Positions 32,759 to 40,779 of a DNA stretch of 54,728 nucleotides are shown here, one piece after another. Source of the DNA: Deltaproteobacteria bacterium (GTDB lineage Bacteria; Bdellovibrionota_C; UBA2361; J135); the NCBI GenBank assembly GCA_020635175.1, contig JACKAH010000008.1, forward strand, positions 1 through 54,728, written 5' to 3'. Within the stretch, counting starts at the first letter, position 1. Each line of letters starts with the position of its first letter. A model generated the notes under the pieces. That model had not been told where the DNA came from and searched no databases. It saw nothing but the letters and a program-made list of their open reading frames with translations. The translations under genes and the position numbers were made by a program.

Positions 32759-34714
32759 ATGCAAGATACAGTTATAGCAAGTGCTGAAGATGTTGATGAG
32801 GGCGGAGTTGGATTAGTTGAGGCTGGTCTTGAAGATGTAGAAAAAGTTTTTGGTACCTTTGAAGCTGCAACAGTAGCTACAGCAGACGATATTACACCAA
32901 ACGACCTGCTAAAAACTGAGCATGGCCTAGTTCGAATCACTGCGACTGAACTTAATGAAACCACAGATCCATTTACTCACGATATCGAGTATCTCCTCTA
33001 TAAAGAAGACGGATCTCTTGAAGCTGGGCAGATGAGCCTTGGAAGTGATGAATTAGTTCAAAGAGTCTTTACAGCACCAGCTGCTGTAAGCGTTAACGAT
33101 AATTTTCCACTTAGATCATTAGCAGATCTTCAACCTGGAGACATCTGTTTTGTCAGTTTTACAGGCCAGGAATCAGATATAGAGCTTGTTGAGATTAAAG
33201 AAGTTGGTGAGCTTGGTGATGATAGCGTTGCTCTTAAATTTGTAACTCATGGAAAACCAAGCGCAGCTGAAGCCGACGCAGACCTCTCTGAAGGGTCGGA
33301 ACCAACCGATTATGAGCTAAAAAAAGACAATATAGGATTCTTTAAGCGCGTAATTCGAGCTGGTGTAGAGGGAGTTGATGTAGGTGAATCGAAAAGAACA
33401 GAGGCAAAGGTCGATCGTACCGTTAGAGAAATCGAAAATGTTGGCGATCTTAAAACAGGAAATATAATTGTTGTTACTAAGGATGGTGGAAGAGAAGTTG
33501 AATCAACTGTGCTTGGAACCATTGCTAGCAAAGAATGTACCTATGTTACAGCTCTTCAAAAAGGCTCAGATGGGAAAGATAGACTAGGACTAATCAGAGC
33601 TAGCAACAAAACGCTTAAAAGCGATCAGGTCAGGGTCTTAGTTGGAATCAATCCAAGAGAACTCGCAAAGTTTAAATCGCACCAGCCACATACCAAGACT
33701 AGAGGATTAATTCCAGTTGATAACAGCGCAATAGAAGCTGGCAAGTTTACAATTGCTGGCCTTAGACATGGAGATGTTATTGCTTCAAAAGATGGTAGGC
33801 TTTTCTTTGTGCAAGAAACAAGAGTAATAGGTGGCGGAAGAGATGAGGGCAAGGTTCGGATGTTTGTATCTGAAATCTCTGGCCGTAGAGCAAGACCTCA
33901 AGTTCTTATGTTTGACCCGCAAGATCGTCCAGTTGCAGATGGAGATAAGAGAGAGCATATCTCAAATTACGATATTGCATGGGTAACACGAGAGAAGAGT
34001 CCTGGCTTTAAGTTCTCCGATCAATCCAGAACGGTAGTTATCGATAACCTTACTGATCTTAGGGCTGGAGATAGGATTGAGCGTGGTCCAATTTCAGGAA
34101 TTGTGCAGGCTGTTCATACTAGAGACACTCAGCCGCCCTTTGCTGTTCGTGAGAAACCTCAGGTCGTAGTTGTCGGACGTAAAACATTAAATGGTCAACT
34201 TGAAACATTTGCATTCAGTGCACAAAACGAGGCTGGTAGAGGTTTAACTGTTCACCGTGGTATGTCTACCGGGTTATCTCATAGAGGAAAATTTGACCTA
34301 GTTAACTCAGCTACCGATACCAAGTTATCACAAGGAATCTTAGATAGTCTTCCAGCTGGAGCATTTGTTCGCTTAAAAGATGGAAGGCTCTACGAGGTTG
34401 ATGCTCAGGTCAGTGCAGCAGGCATAAGAGGAAATCTGTACGATGCAATAAGACGCAGAGGAATTGAAGCCCCTGAGCTTATCGAGCAAGCAAGAATTAA
34501 TAGAGCCAGAGATGGCATGGAAGGCGCTCCGCGCTATCGTGCTCCGCGCATTGTGCAGCTTCAAGTTTCATTTAATCTGGCTAACGTGCTTTCAGTGCAT
34601 CTACCTAAGCAGGCAGAAGCAAGAACATCGGCAGCAGCTACAGCCGCAGATGTTGCAGCAGCATTGAAACAAGCTCAGAACGGAGGAGCAGAAGATACTC
34701 CAGCAGGAGCTTAA
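32759..34714 (+). CDS. Large protein of repeated small beta modules, unknown function
   Basis: A 651-residue soluble protein without signal peptide. Several modules share the pattern of a D-L-x-x-G-D turn, then strands with DGR or DGG: SLADLQPGDICFVSFTGQES, GDLKTGNIIVVTKDGGREVE, AGLRHGDVIASKDGRLFFVQ, NLTDLRAGDRIERGPISGIV and SLPAGAFVRLKDGRLYEVDA. This suggests five or more diverged SH3-like or small-barrel repeats. The N-terminus is very acidic and the C-terminus is Ala/Gln-rich (TSAAATAADVAAALKQAQNG). I do not recognise the family. It ends 12 bases from the end of the convergent pseudo-receiver gene. Confidence 0.75.
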   Translation: MQDTVIASAEDVDEGGVGLVEAGLEDVEKVFGTFEAATVATADDITPNDLLKTEHGLVRITATELNETTDPFTHDIEYLLYKEDGSLEAGQMSLGSDELVQRVFTAPAAVSVNDNFPLRSLADLQPGDICFVSFTGQESDIELVEIKEVGELGDDSVALKFVTHGKPSAAEADADLSEGSEPTDYELKKDNIGFFKRVIRAGVEGVDVGESKRTEAKVDRTVREIENVGDLKTGNIIVVTKDGGREVESTVLGTIASKECTYVTALQKGSDGKDRLGLIRASNKTLKSDQVRVLVGINPRELAKFKSHQPHTKTRGLIPVDNSAIEAGKFTIAGLRHGDVIASKDGRLFFVQETRVIGGGRDEGKVRMFVSEISGRRARPQVLMFDPQDRPVADGDKREHISNYDIAWVTREKSPGFKFSDQSRTVVIDNLTDLRAGDRIERGPISGIVQAVHTRDTQPPFAVREKPQVVVVGRKTLNGQLETFAFSAQNEAGRGLTVHRGMSTGLSHRGKFDLVNSATDTKLSQGILDSLPAGAFVRLKDGRLYEVDAQVSAAGIRGNLYDAIRRRGIEAPELIEQARINRARDGMEGAPRYRAPRIVQLQVSFNLANVLSVHLPKQAEARTSAAATAADVAAALKQAQNGGAEDTPAGA

Positions 34715-34726
34715 ATCGAGCTCAAT

Positions 34727-35575
34727 TTAACGTAGCTCTTGAACTAATTTAACTCTAAGCTTTCTTGTGGCCTGTTCAGGGTTTGTTGCAACCATATCGA
34801 CAAACCACTGAATTAGAAACTTTTCAAACGTTCTACGCAGCTCTACTGTGCCGACGTTTTCAGCTTCATGGTCAAAGATATTATGCGAGATCTGTTTTAT
34901 CGCCCTGACAGTTGATGCTGATGGGATTGCAAAAGCATCTAGGTCAAACTCTCTACTTGCATAGCCCTCTTGGAGTTGAAAGAGGCCTTTTGTTAGCTTT
35001 TCAAGGATACGGGTTAGATCTGTATCTTGAGTTACCCTTGTAGAGGTTGTGCTTATGTTAATAGCCTTCTCATGTTCTCTCGGAGTTGAGCTTGAAGCAA
35101 GGTTTACAGAGTGAGCTTCAAAATTTTTAAGTGCATCAAGACTTTGCTGAAAGTAAGCTTTCCATCTTTCAGGCTCCTTACTTGCTTTTACCATAGCCTG
35201 AGACACACGTACTGCAAGCTTTAGAGGAGTTACCTCTCCAGCTAAGACACTATCCATAATGCCTTCAAGCTTTTCAGCCTCAGCACGAGTTTCACGAATC
35301 GCAACAAATGCGCAGCCACTCTTAAGCTCTTTGGCTTCTTTTATAAAAGAGGTTGCAATTTCATCGCTGATCGAGGTTCCAATTAGACAAGCTTCAAAAT
35401 CTTCTCGTCTAAATTTTTGGATAGCATTGATAATTGAAGTCGCAATTACTATCTGATCAAATAGATTTTGAGCTTCAATTGAATCAACGATCTCTTTTCT
35501 ACTTGATATGCGGGAATCGATTACGACGCACTTACCACCAGGGGAGGGAAATTCAGGCACTACGGTACTACTCAC
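34727..35575 (-). CDS. Pseudo-receiver protein with helical tail
   Basis: A 282-residue protein that starts with GTG at 35575, with AAGGA seven bases upstream. Residues about 12-130 show the receiver pattern: GKCVVIDSRISSRKEIVDSI, FEACLIGTSISDEIATSFIK and CAFVAIRETRAE. The phospho-Asp position is Gly in CLIGT, so it is unlikely to be phosphorylated. The rest is helical (ERWKAYFQQSLDALKNFEAH, then SREFDLDAFAIPSASTVRAI). It lies back to back with another such protein at 35877, with a 301-base divergent spacer. It is probably a paralog of 21953-22681. The role is unknown. Confidence 0.7.
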   Translation of the reverse strand: MSSTVVPEFPSPGGKCVVIDSRISSRKEIVDSIEAQNLFDQIVIATSIINAIQKFRREDFEACLIGTSISDEIATSFIKEAKELKSGCAFVAIRETRAEAEKLEGIMDSVLAGEVTPLKLAVRVSQAMVKASKEPERWKAYFQQSLDALKNFEAHSVNLASSSTPREHEKAINISTTSTRVTQDTDLTRILEKLTKGLFQLQEGYASREFDLDAFAIPSASTVRAIKQISHNIFDHEAENVGTVELRRTFEKFLIQWFVDMVATNPEQATRKLRVKLVQELR

Positions 35576-35876
35576 AAAACATCCTTAAAGAAATACTAGT
35601 TCACCAAAAAACGTATGCCCTAGACTCCTCTTTATTGATATTCGACTAATTTGAGGAAAAAGTTAAGAGCTAATTTAGTTAGTAATATTAAGGTGTTGCG
35701 AGGGTTTGACCTTTTTCTTTTGAGAAATTTAACAGCTTTTCAGTTTTTCCATAACAATGTGTCGCTATTAGAGCTCAAAATGAGAGCCATTCTTTACCCT
35801 CTGAGGTTCTGCACCGATTAATATAGTAAGAACTAAGATTACTTAGCTGAGTATTTAACTGAGGCAACATCACTGA
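35576..35876. other. Divergent promoter region between two pseudo-receiver genes
   Basis: This gap is AT-rich. It should hold the promoters of both flanking genes, with AAGGA for the GTG-started left gene at its left edge. I see no clear -35/-10 pair with good spacing, no repeat and no RNA gene. Confidence 0.4.
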
Positions 35877-36761
35877 ATGGATTTTGAAAAGATTCCAACA
35901 TTAATTATCTCAAAGAAGCAATCGCTTGCTGAAGAGATCTCTGCAAGCTTAAAAAAGAAGCTTCAGATACAGGAATGTGATGGTGTAAGAACTCTCTTTC
36001 AGGGCATTAAGAAGCATCCGGATAATCTCTACGAGCTATGTATCATCACTGATGAATTTTCGCTCGGAGAAGCCAAAGAATTTTTTAATGATATGAAAAA
36101 GACTCGACACTCTGATGCCTGTGTTTGTGTTAGAGTTTATGAATCTTTACCTAAGAACTGGGATACAACTGAAGATCTAATGGTTGGGTTTCATGTTTCA
36201 ATTGATAAAGCTCTAGAGATGAAAGATTTAGATCTTTTACAGAGAGCTCTACAAAAAGGTGAAGTGAAACGTCAGGGTAAAAAGAAGGTTTTAAAGATTG
36301 AAAAATCATTAGAAGAAGTTCTAGACGAGATCGATAAATCTGCAGAGGACTGGAAACGAGGATACCATAGAAGCGTTAAAACCATTGCTGATAGGGTAAT
36401 TGCTGTTGAAACCTCACTTGATCCTGAACTTAGAGAGGTCTATTACGAACAGCTTATTGAGCGCTCTGTTGAAGCTGAAATACCTGCCGATTTCGTTGAA
36501 TTGTGTATTCCAGAGGAGATCTTAGCCCGTAAGTTGCCTGGGATGACGGAGAAGGGTTATCAAGGTGCAAGCCATAGGGTTTGGGAGATCTTAAAAGAAC
36601 GCTATGGTGCTGAGGCAAGTAAGCATGTCACAGCAGAGGATATTCAAGAGATCGTAGCTGAGGTAGGCGAAGAGCTTGTTGATCAAGATGAGGTTACTGA
36701 GGAGCATGCAGAAGAAGTTGCTCTTGAGGAGCAGTCAGAAGAAAATCAAGCTGAGAGTTAA
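35877..36761 (+). CDS. Pseudo-receiver protein with acidic C-terminus
   Basis: A 294-residue protein. The first 120 residues follow the receiver pattern: IPTLIISKKQSLAEEISASL, YELCIITDEFSLGEAKEFFN and ACVCVRVYESLP. The Asp in CIITDEF is at the phospho-acceptor position, but the N-terminal acidic pair is lost (IISKK). The middle is helical and basic (LEEVLDEIDKSAEDWKRGYH). The C-terminus is very acidic (VTEEHAEEVALEEQSEENQA). It is divergent from the paralog at 34727 and overlaps the convergent cheY-like gene by four bases. This arrangement hints at one signalling module; that is inference. Confidence 0.7.
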   Translation: MDFEKIPTLIISKKQSLAEEISASLKKKLQIQECDGVRTLFQGIKKHPDNLYELCIITDEFSLGEAKEFFNDMKKTRHSDACVCVRVYESLPKNWDTTEDLMVGFHVSIDKALEMKDLDLLQRALQKGEVKRQGKKKVLKIEKSLEEVLDEIDKSAEDWKRGYHRSVKTIADRVIAVETSLDPELREVYYEQLIERSVEAEIPADFVELCIPEEILARKLPGMTEKGYQGASHRVWEILKERYGAEASKHVTAEDIQEIVAEVGEELVDQDEVTEEHAEEVALEEQSEENQAES

Positions 36762-37162
36762 CTTGCTTGTTCCTGAAATGCAATTTCAATCTTTTCTTGC
36801 AATCTAACTGAATCAAACGGCTTTAATAGGTAGTGACAAATTCCTAATTCACGTGACTCGTGAATCTGTTCCATCGATGGGTCAGATGATATCATCACAA
36901 ATGGAATTGTCTTAAGCTTATCATCAGATTTTACTTCTCTTAAGATCTGCACTGCGTCCATATCGCCAAGATTAAAATCACAGACAACGAGTTCATACTT
37001 GCCATTTTTAATCTTTTCAATTGCTTCACCACCACTTGGTGCTTCATCAAGCTTAGAGTAGCCAAGTTTCTTCAATAGGCGCTTCAATATCCTTCGTGTC
37101 GCGTACACGTCATCTACAATCAAAACATTAATCGAACTGCTTGACTCTGCGGGTTTAGTCAC
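36758..37162 (-). CDS. CheY-like single-domain response regulator
   Basis: A 134-residue receiver domain with all key residues: INVLIVDDVYATRRILKRLL (acidic pair), LVVCDFNLGDMDAVQILREV (phospho-acceptor Asp), IPFVMISSDPS (Ser switch) and CHYLLKPFDSVRLQEKIEIA (Lys before Pro). There is no output domain, so it probably acts by protein contact, as in chemotaxis or a phosphorelay. No kinase is adjacent; a hybrid kinase lies at 45595. Its end overlaps the pseudo-receiver gene at 35877-36761 by four bases. Confidence 0.9.
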   Translation of the reverse strand: MTKPAESSSSINVLIVDDVYATRRILKRLLKKLGYSKLDEAPSGGEAIEKIKNGKYELVVCDFNLGDMDAVQILREVKSDDKLKTIPFVMISSDPSMEQIHESRELGICHYLLKPFDSVRLQEKIEIAFQEQAS

Positions 37163-37283
37163 TGTCGATAATCCGTATTAATTAGCCCTATGTATTAGAT
37201 ATCGTGATTTTATAGTTAATGGTTGAGATTTATGAGCTAAAACAAAAGTCCTGTTTTGGTTCTAACTATTTGAATTTGCTTGG

Positions 37284-37985
37284 TTAATGTTGGTGGTGCT
37301 TGGGATGGTGATGCTTATGTCCCATTGAGGGGATGATTTGCCCACTTATAGCAAAGATACCAGCTGCTATAACTAATACTGCAGTTAGCATCGGCAAGCG
37401 TTTCCCAAGTAGATTAGTCAGCTGTTGTGAGAACGCTCCAATTGAAAGCATGATAGGCAAGGTTCCAAGCCAAAAGACGCTCATAATTAGTGCACCGTTA
37501 ATAGGATCGGCACTAGCAGCAGCGATAGCGACGTATGTATATAGCCAACCACAAGGCAGAAAGGTTGTAAAAAGACCTATAAAAAATGCACGAAGATTCC
37601 AACTAATTTCAGTTTCATTTTTGACTAGGGCTTTAAGAGGCGTTTGAATTTTTCTCCAGATGTTAGAGCTGAGATCTTCTCCAAAGAAACTAAAGTTTGG
37701 AATCAGCAATGCTTTAAGACCCCAAAAGATCAGTAGGCTACCAGTTAGGATAGCCGCAAGGTTTTGAAAGCCAGCAACTTGGCCTGCTATGTTAAAAGTT
37801 TTTCCAACGTATCCTGCTAAGATGCCTAAAGTAATATAGGTTAGAAATCGGCCCAAGTTATAAGAAATATGCGAGATCTTTGGGGTAGTAGAGTTTCCGG
37901 AATAAAACACAACAAATCCGCCGCACATTCCTGCGCAGTGTGGGCTTCCTAGTAGACTTGCTATCAATATGCTTATAAGCGACAT
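37284..37985 (-). CDS. SafE/TauE-type membrane protein linked to cbb3 oxidase, His-rich tail
   Basis: A 233-residue inner-membrane protein with about six transmembrane helices. The start SLISILIASLLGSPHCAGMC, then GGFVVFYSGN, is the mark of the sulfite-exporter-like family often found in cbb3 oxidase clusters. SHISYNLGRFLTYITLGILA and FTTFLPCGWLYTYVAIAAAS are conserved. The C-terminus MGHKHHHPKHHQH has seven His, a likely metal-binding tail. It diverges from ccoI by 38 bases, so one promoter region serves both. A role in copper delivery to the oxidase is plausible but inferred. Confidence 0.85.
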   Translation of the reverse strand: MSLISILIASLLGSPHCAGMCGGFVVFYSGNSTTPKISHISYNLGRFLTYITLGILAGYVGKTFNIAGQVAGFQNLAAILTGSLLIFWGLKALLIPNFSFFGEDLSSNIWRKIQTPLKALVKNETEISWNLRAFFIGLFTTFLPCGWLYTYVAIAAASADPINGALIMSVFWLGTLPIMLSIGAFSQQLTNLLGKRLPMLTAVLVIAAGIFAISGQIIPSMGHKHHHPKHHQH

Positions 37986-38023
37986 TTGTTTCAGTAAGTA
38001 TAATCAGTTTAGCTTTATAACAT

Positions 38024-40480
38024 ATGGCAGAAGCGATCAAAGTCACACATACAGACAGATATTGTTTGCACTGTAATCTGCCTATCCCCACTGGTCTACT
38101 GGAAAATTCAGATAAAGAACCAGCAAAGTTTTGTTGTAAGGGTTGTGAGTCCGTTTATCAAATTTTAAATGACTCTGGCCTTGAAGCTTTCTATAAGGTT
38201 AAAGGTGATGCCTTTGATGATAAACCACAGGCGGCACTTGTAACTGGTGCACGTTATGAATATTTTGACGATCCTAAGTTCATCTCCTCAAACGTAACTC
38301 CTCAGCCGCAAGGTCTCTGTTCTGTTCAGTTTCTTTTAGATGGAGTTCATTGCAGCGCCTGTGTTTGGCTTTTAGAGAAGTTACCGATCCTAAATCAAGG
38401 TATCCTCAATTCTCAAGTTCAGTTCAGTAAATCCTCAATTGAGATTTTGTATGACCCACTTAAGATAAGTTTATCTAAGATTGCACAGCTGATTGATAGC
38501 TTAGGTTATAGACCCAGGATTTATCGTTTAGACATAAATCAAGATAGCTACAGTAAATCACTTCTATTAAGAATTGGTGTCGCTGGTTTTTGTGCCGGTA
38601 ACACGATGCTTTTAGCGGTTTCGCTATATCAAGGTTTATTTACCGGGATTGAAGAGAGATATCGTCTATTGCTACATATTGTAAGCCTTGTCCTAACGCT
38701 ACCTGCGATTTTTTATTCTGCAGCTCCGTTCTATCAGTCAGCAATAGCTGGGTTAAAACTTAAAATGTTGCATATCGATTTGCCCATCTCGCTTGGGATT
38801 TCAATAGGATTCCTTGCTAGCGCCTACAATACCTTTGTTGGTGCAGAGCACGTCTATTTTGACTCTGTCTGCATGTTGATTTTTTTACTTCTGATTGGCC
38901 GTTGGTTTCAGCACAAAGGAGTTAAGCAAGCAGCTGACAGCGCCAAGCTTCTGCCTAGCTTGCTACCGCACAGCGCAATCAAGGTAAATAATGATATCAG
39001 GGAAGAGGTATATATAGAGTCACTTCAGGAAACAGATCTAATTGAAGTAGGGCCAAACCAAGTTATGCCAGTAGATGGAACTGTAACTAATGGTGATTCG
39101 CAGATAGATCTTTCTATCCTTAGTGGAGAATCAAAAGCTCAACCTGTTGAGGTAGGCAGTAAGGTTTTTGCAGGTAGTTTAAATCTGGGGTCTAAGCTTC
39201 AGGTTCAGGTTGAAAGGGTTGGTGCTAAAACAAGAATGGGTTCAATTCTTGAGCTTGTGGATAAGGCCACTAATCAGAAATCACAGCTCATGCAGCTCAC
39301 TGATAGAATTAGTGGCTATTTTGTATTTTTCGTTATTACTTTTGCTCTCTTTACTTTTGGTTTCTGGTACCAAGCAGGGTTTGAAGTTGCGTTTAATCAT
39401 ACCTTAGCATTTCTGGTGATTACCTGTCCCTGTGCTTTGGGATTAGCTGCTCCTGTTACATTAAGCGTAGCGATTTCAAAAGCTGCAAAGCTTGGAATTT
39501 TTATCCGCAGCGCTGAGGCACTAGAGCACTTAACTAAAGTTGTGACAGTTTATTTTGATAAAACAGGAACTCTAACTAAAGGACTTACGGCCGTAGTTGA
39601 AACCTATCCTCAACTCAACTCAATCAGCGTTGAAGATCTACAACTCCTAAAGCAACTTGAGCAGAATAGGGAACACCCAATTGCTTACGCCTTGTTAAAT
39701 AAACTATCTGAAGTCATTAGCTCTGAGCGAGCTTTAGATCTTGATAGTATTAAAGAGTTAGCTGGTCGAGGAATCTCTGCTTATCACAAAGGAGATCGTT
39801 TCCTGGTAGGCTCTTATCAATTTCTGAAAGATAATGGAATTAAGTTAAATGAACCTCAGTCAAGCTTTGTTAAACAATCGCTACAAAATTGCTGCTCGCC
39901 AGTTTTCTTTGCGAAGCAGGACCAAGTTCTCACTGTGTTTGCAGTTGGCGATGCATTAAAAGAAGGTTTGCAGCAAGTTTTAAGTTCGGCATGTTTTAAG
40001 CAGAAGGTCTTAGGCGTGCTTTCTGGCGATAACAAGGAGATAGTTAGAAAAATCTCTAGTCAGCTTGGGCTTGAAAAGTATCACGCTGAACTTACCCCCG
40101 AAGATAAGGTGAGGTTTATTGAACAAGCAAAATCAGATGGAGCTGTCGCTTTTTTTGGTGATGGAGTTAACGATGTTGCAGCGCTTGCTGCAGCAGATAT
40201 CGGAATTGGGGTTAGTGGGGGAGCTGAGGCCTCCTTGAAAGTAGCAGATATCTATCTTGCCGATCCTGATCCTAAACTCTTTTCTGAACTTTTTGAGGGA
40301 GCAGGTAGAACGCTTAGAACCGTTCAGAGGAATTTGTATTTCTCGCTGATTTATAATCTGATTGGTGGTAGCCTTGCGATTGCCGGGTACATTAACCCGC
40401 TAGCTGCTGCTATCATTATGCCGCTTAGCTCGCTAACAGTGGTGTTGTCATCAACGATGTCACATACGTTTAAGAAGTGA
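38024..40480 (+). CDS. ccoI: Copper-exporting P-type ATPase for cbb3 assembly (CcoI)
   Basis: An 818-residue P1B-type ATPase that moves Cu into the periplasm for the cbb3 active site. The N-terminal Cys region RYCLHCNLPIPTGLL, then FCCKGCESVYQILNDSGLEA, is a CcoI hallmark. The HMA domain has GVHCSACVWLLEKLP. The actuator motif is LSGESKAQPVEVGSKVFAGS, the membrane CPC motif is ITCPCALGLAAPV, the phosphorylation motif is FDKTGTLTKG, and the hinge is FFGDGVNDVAALAAADIGIG. Its stop lies four bases before ccoS, which begins the structural genes. Confidence 0.96.
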   Translation: MAEAIKVTHTDRYCLHCNLPIPTGLLENSDKEPAKFCCKGCESVYQILNDSGLEAFYKVKGDAFDDKPQAALVTGARYEYFDDPKFISSNVTPQPQGLCSVQFLLDGVHCSACVWLLEKLPILNQGILNSQVQFSKSSIEILYDPLKISLSKIAQLIDSLGYRPRIYRLDINQDSYSKSLLLRIGVAGFCAGNTMLLAVSLYQGLFTGIEERYRLLLHIVSLVLTLPAIFYSAAPFYQSAIAGLKLKMLHIDLPISLGISIGFLASAYNTFVGAEHVYFDSVCMLIFLLLIGRWFQHKGVKQAADSAKLLPSLLPHSAIKVNNDIREEVYIESLQETDLIEVGPNQVMPVDGTVTNGDSQIDLSILSGESKAQPVEVGSKVFAGSLNLGSKLQVQVERVGAKTRMGSILELVDKATNQKSQLMQLTDRISGYFVFFVITFALFTFGFWYQAGFEVAFNHTLAFLVITCPCALGLAAPVTLSVAISKAAKLGIFIRSAEALEHLTKVVTVYFDKTGTLTKGLTAVVETYPQLNSISVEDLQLLKQLEQNREHPIAYALLNKLSEVISSERALDLDSIKELAGRGISAYHKGDRFLVGSYQFLKDNGIKLNEPQSSFVKQSLQNCCSPVFFAKQDQVLTVFAVGDALKEGLQQVLSSACFKQKVLGVLSGDNKEIVRKISSQLGLEKYHAELTPEDKVRFIEQAKSDGAVAFFGDGVNDVAALAAADIGIGVSGGAEASLKVADIYLADPDPKLFSELFEGAGRTLRTVQRNLYFSLIYNLIGGSLAIAGYINPLAAAIIMPLSSLTVVLSSTMSHTFKK

Positions 40481-40484
40481 CCTT

Positions 40485-40661
40485 ATGGATATAATCTTTG
40501 TTCTTTTGCCAATATCTGTGTTTATCGCCGTCTGTGCGGTAATTGCTTACGTTTGGTCAGTGAGAAGCGGGCAGTATTCAGACCTAGATACCCCCTCAAT
40601 TAGAATGCTACATGATGACGAGCCGCTTGATTTAAAACATGATCAAAAGACTCAAGAATAA
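40485..40661 (+). CDS. ccoS: cbb3 oxidase maturation protein CcoS
   Basis: A 58-residue single-span membrane protein directly after ccoI, too short for a simple ORF scan. The membrane segment is FVLLPISVFIAVCAVIAYVW, followed by SVRSGQYSDLDTPSIRMLHD, which matches the CcoS signature (gQfdDldtp..riL.dd). CcoS is needed to insert heme and copper into the CcoN subunit. The gap to ccoN (40662-40779) contains a TTGATAATCAA palindrome, which is too tightly spaced to be an FNR site. Confidence 0.92.
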   Translation: MDIIFVLLPISVFIAVCAVIAYVWSVRSGQYSDLDTPSIRMLHDDEPLDLKHDQKTQE

Positions 40662-40779
40662 TCTTTGATAATCAAGGGCTTAGGCTTTTCAAGTGGCAAT
40701 CTATTCGCTAAAATCTCGCCATAAGAAATAGCGCTTTGTGAAATCTAGGAAGCGTAAACAGAGTGAGGGATTTAGCTGC

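Noticed and set aside
40665..40675. TTGATAATCAA upstream of ccoN as an FNR/Anr box
   Set aside because: The half-sites fit, but they are one base apart, whereas FNR needs four. The usual TTGAT-N4-ATCAA is not present near any cbb3 gene here.
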